DNA of 64,000 nt from Brachybacterium nesterenkovii (GTDB taxonomy: Bacteria; Actinomycetota; Actinomycetes; Actinomycetales; Dermabacteraceae), in contig NZ_FWFG01000107.1 in the NCBI RefSeq assembly GCF_900163655.1, positions 1 to 64,000 of the forward strand, in the 5' to 3' direction. The notes under the pieces were generated by a model. That model was given only the letters and a program-made list of their open reading frames with translations, was not told the DNA's origin and searched no databases. Shown in pieces: positions 61,960 through 64,000 of this stretch (position 1 is the stretch's first letter; each line of letters starts with the position of its first letter). The position numbers and the translations under genes are program-made.

Positions 61960-62022
61960 TCCGCCCGGCGGGCGTCGTCTATCCCACGGCGCCCACCCCT
62001 GCCCGCGCCCGGACGCGAGCAC

Positions 62023-62028
62023 TACGCT
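62023..62028 (+). promoter_or_regulatory. -10 hexamer TACGCT of the MgtE-N/CBS gene
   Basis: 7 nt upstream of the GTG at 62036; leaderless spacing. Confidence 0.55.
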
Positions 62029-62035
62029 GGATCGC

Positions 62036-63373
62036 GTGAACTCCTCGTCGCGCTTCTACGTCGCCCGTCTCGCCGGGACCTCGGTCTTCGATCCCCTCGG
62101 CGACCCGGTCGGACGCGTGCGCGACGTGGTCCTCTCGCCGCACGCCCGCGGCGCGCGCGCCGTCGGCATGGTCGTGGAGGTGCCCGGCAAGCGCCGCGTC
62201 TTCCTGCCGATCACCCGCATCACGTCGATCGACGCGGGCCAGGTGATCATCTCGGGCATCCTCAACGTGCGGCGCTTCGAGAAGCGCAGCGCGGAGCTGC
62301 TCGCGATCGGCGACCTCCTGGACCGCACCGTGACCCTCACGGACGGCAGCGGCGAGGCCACGGTCGAGGACATGGCGCTGGACGAGAACCGCCACGGCGA
62401 CTGGGAGCTGTCCAAGCTCTACATCCGCCGCCGCAAGCGCTCGGGCTCCTCGCTGGCCAAGCTCATGGGCGGTCGCGGGGAGACCCTGACCGTCTCGCTG
62501 GACGAGGTCACCGGGCTCTTCGGCACGCAGGCCGAGCAGTCGGCCGCCCTGCTGCTCGCGTCGTACGAGGACCTCAAGCCCGCCGACCTCGGCGAGATCT
62601 TCCAGGAGATCGACCCCAAGCGCCGTCTCGAGCTCGCCGCGGAGCTGTCCGACGACCGCCTCGCCGACGTCCTCGAGGAGCTGCCCGAGGACACGCGCGT
62701 GGAGATGGTGACCGCCCTCGAGGCGGCCCGCGCCGCCGACGTCCTCGAGGAGATGAACCCGGACGACGCCGCGGATCTGGTCCAGGAGCTGCCCGAGGGG
62801 GTGGCCCAGCGCCTGCTGGCGCTCATGGAGCCCGAGGAGGCCGAGGACGTCCGCCGCCTCATGGCCTACGACGAGTACACAGCCGGCGGCATGATGACCA
62901 CGGAGCCGCTGATCGTCGCCCCCGAGACGCCCGTGGCCCACTGCCTCGCGATGATCAGCCGCGAGGAGCTCTCCCCCGCCCACGCGTCGACGGTGCACGT
63001 GTGCCGCTCCCCGCTCGAGACCCCGACGGGCCGCCTGCTGGGCATCGTCCACTTCCAGCACCTGCTGCGGGAGCGCCCCGACCGCCCGGTGGGCGAGATC
63101 GTCGACTCCGACCGCCACGACCTCGCACCCACCGCGCTGCTGCACGACGTCACACGCGAGATGGCCACCTACAACCTGGTCTCCCTGCCCGTCTGCGACG
63201 CGGAGGGGCGCCTGCTGGGCGCGGTCACGGTCGACGACGTGCTCGACCACGTGCTGCCGGAGGACTGGCGCGAGCAGGACGAGCAGCCGACGATCACCGG
63301 CCAGATCGACCTGTCGGAGATCGCCCGGCGCATGGACGAGGACAGCTCCGACGACGATGCACGGGAGGGGTGA
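62036..63373 (+). CDS. Cytosolic PRC-barrel / MgtE-N / CBS protein
   Basis: 445 residues. The N-terminal PRC-barrel-like half has two copies (FDPLGDPVGRVRDVVLSP and TVTLTDGSGEATVEDMALDE). It is followed by an MgtE intracellular N domain with superhelical repeats (LELAAELSDDRLADVLEELPEDTRVEMV) and a pair of CBS domains (DEYTAGGMMTTEPLIVAPETPV onward). No transmembrane helices are present, so unlike MgtE it cannot itself be a channel. It is probably a Mg2+ or nucleotide sensor. It precedes the DUF1003 gene by 3 bp and is in one operon with it. Confidence 0.9.
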   Translation: MNSSSRFYVARLAGTSVFDPLGDPVGRVRDVVLSPHARGARAVGMVVEVPGKRRVFLPITRITSIDAGQVIISGILNVRRFEKRSAELLAIGDLLDRTVTLTDGSGEATVEDMALDENRHGDWELSKLYIRRRKRSGSSLAKLMGGRGETLTVSLDEVTGLFGTQAEQSAALLLASYEDLKPADLGEIFQEIDPKRRLELAAELSDDRLADVLEELPEDTRVEMVTALEAARAADVLEEMNPDDAADLVQELPEGVAQRLLALMEPEEAEDVRRLMAYDEYTAGGMMTTEPLIVAPETPVAHCLAMISREELSPAHASTVHVCRSPLETPTGRLLGIVHFQHLLRERPDRPVGEIVDSDRHDLAPTALLHDVTREMATYNLVSLPVCDAEGRLLGAVTVDDVLDHVLPEDWREQDEQPTITGQIDLSEIARRMDEDSSDDDAREG

Positions 63374-63376
63374 CGG

Positions 63377-64000
63377 ATGACGGACACGAGCAGGACCTCG
63401 AGCACCCGCGGCGCGACCGCGAAGAGCAAGCAGGCCGATCGGCGCGCGCGCCAGGCCCGGCAGGGCGTCGGCATCGACGATCCGGCGCCTCGCCGCGGCC
63501 TGCGCCTGCGCAATCCGCTGTCGGGCGACATGTTCGGCCGCGGCGCCGAGGCCTTCGCGCGCTTCATGGGCACCCCGGCCTTCCTGGTGGGGATGACGGT
63601 GTTCTGCGCCGTGTGGCTGGGCTGGAACACGTTCATGCCCGAGCCGATCCAGTTCGACCCGCGCGCCCTGAACTTCACGCTGCTGACGCTGATCCTGTCG
63701 CTGCAGGCGTCCTATGCGGCGCCGCTGCTGCTGCTCTCGGACAACCGCCAGGCCGACCGTGACCGCGTGCAGGCCGAGCAGGATCGCCAGTCCACCGAGC
63801 GCAACCACGCGACGACGGACTTCATCACCCGGGAGATCGCGACGCTGCGCCTGGCCCTGAACGAGGTCGCCACGCGCGACTTCGTCCGCGGCGAGCTGCG
63901 CGACCTCCTCGAGGAGATCCAGGCGGAGGACGACGACGCGGAGCGTCCTGCGGCCGCCCGCCCGTCGGACACGCACGGCGACGGCGCGCACGGCGACGGC
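63377..64000 (+). CDS. DUF1003 membrane protein, truncated by the window end
   Basis: At least 208 codons, with no stop before the window end. A basic N-terminus (TAKSKQADRRARQARQG) is followed by two hydrophobic helices (GTPAFLVGMTVFCAVWLGWNTF and LTLLTLILSLQASYAAPLLLLS), the DUF1003 core, then RQADRDRVQAEQDRQSTERNHATTD and an amphipathic region ending in a low-complexity DTHGDGAHGDG stretch. It starts 3 bp after the MgtE-N/CBS gene, with CGGATG context. DUF1003 proteins are of unknown function and are often next to CBS/MgtE-N proteins. Confidence 0.85.
   Translation, partial: MTDTSRTSSTRGATAKSKQADRRARQARQGVGIDDPAPRRGLRLRNPLSGDMFGRGAEAFARFMGTPAFLVGMTVFCAVWLGWNTFMPEPIQFDPRALNFTLLTLILSLQASYAAPLLLLSDNRQADRDRVQAEQDRQSTERNHATTDFITREIATLRLALNEVATRDFVRGELRDLLEEIQAEDDDAERPAAARPSDTHGDGAHGDG

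Overview
The window is a gene-dense, very GC-rich stretch of an actinobacterial chromosome. The evidence is a WhiB-family regulator, a mycothiol-type DsbA-like oxidoreductase, an AdnAB-type helicase-nuclease, a DUF3107 protein, frequent GTG starts and many leaderless genes. I infer a member of the Micrococcales, possibly near Brachybacterium/Dermabacteraceae; nothing in the sequence settles the genus. No transposase, integrase, prophage gene, CRISPR array, rRNA or tRNA was seen. About 52 genes are called, plus a 44-codon leader ORF and one gene fragment.

Layout. 1-11.5 kb: an M13 metallopeptidase, a TPP riboswitch controlling an ECF-type thiamine/HMP importer whose ATPases and permease are one polypeptide, an ankyrin protein, a GNAT, a cytosine deaminase-permease pair, a Nei glycosylase, RpiB and a mycothiol-type DsbA protein. 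11.5-25.7 kb: a heterodimeric ABC exporter, a secreted/anchored protein divergent from a Ser/Thr kinase, DUF402, PepN, MscS, truncated haemoglobin, and two thioesterases flanking a small membrane protein. 25.8-31.8 kb: a minus-strand operon of alpha-glucan phosphorylase, two sugar permeases and a binding lipoprotein (maltodextrin uptake and phosphorolysis, with no ATPase encoded here). 32.1-40.7 kb: EttA, a HAD phosphatase, a PDZ/Lon-like protease, a DUF2342 metalloprotease, Nudix, a YgjP-like metallopeptidase and a DUF5679 zinc ribbon. 40.4-53 kb: WhiB7 with a long leader, UvrD2, NudC, a degenerate aminoglycoside-phosphotransferase-like protein, AdnB and AdnA. 53.2-64 kb: TetR, DUF3107, a metallophosphoesterase, a DEAD-box helicase, MarC, a PHP protein, aminopeptidase P, a cytosolic MgtE-N/CBS protein and DUF1003 (cut by the window end). 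From about 34.7 kb to 58 kb the gene order strongly resembles the Rv3194c-Rv3211 region of Mycobacterium tuberculosis as I recall it.

The least explained material lies between the genes. Dispersed palindromic elements of about 55-75 bp have 9-16 bp arms around loops of about 36-48 nt. Three of them have loops of exactly 36 nt, and several sit 7-17 nt past stop codons at convergent gene ends. There is also a perfect 54-bp palindrome, a second pair of roughly 80-bp related elements, and several short tandem repeats. The whiB7 surroundings are notable: a WhiB7-type autoregulatory promoter, a 44-codon leader ORF with a perfect Shine-Dalgarno, an attenuator-like hairpin before whiB7, and a degenerate duplicate of the whiB7 3' end separated from the gene by a palindromic element. 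A candidate structured RNA (39.47-39.75 kb) lies behind a near-consensus promoter and a helically phased array of DnaA-box-like 9-mers.

At least 14 genes have a TAnnnT-like -10 hexamer 6-7 nt before the start codon. They are therefore probably leaderless, and this was used to choose several starts.
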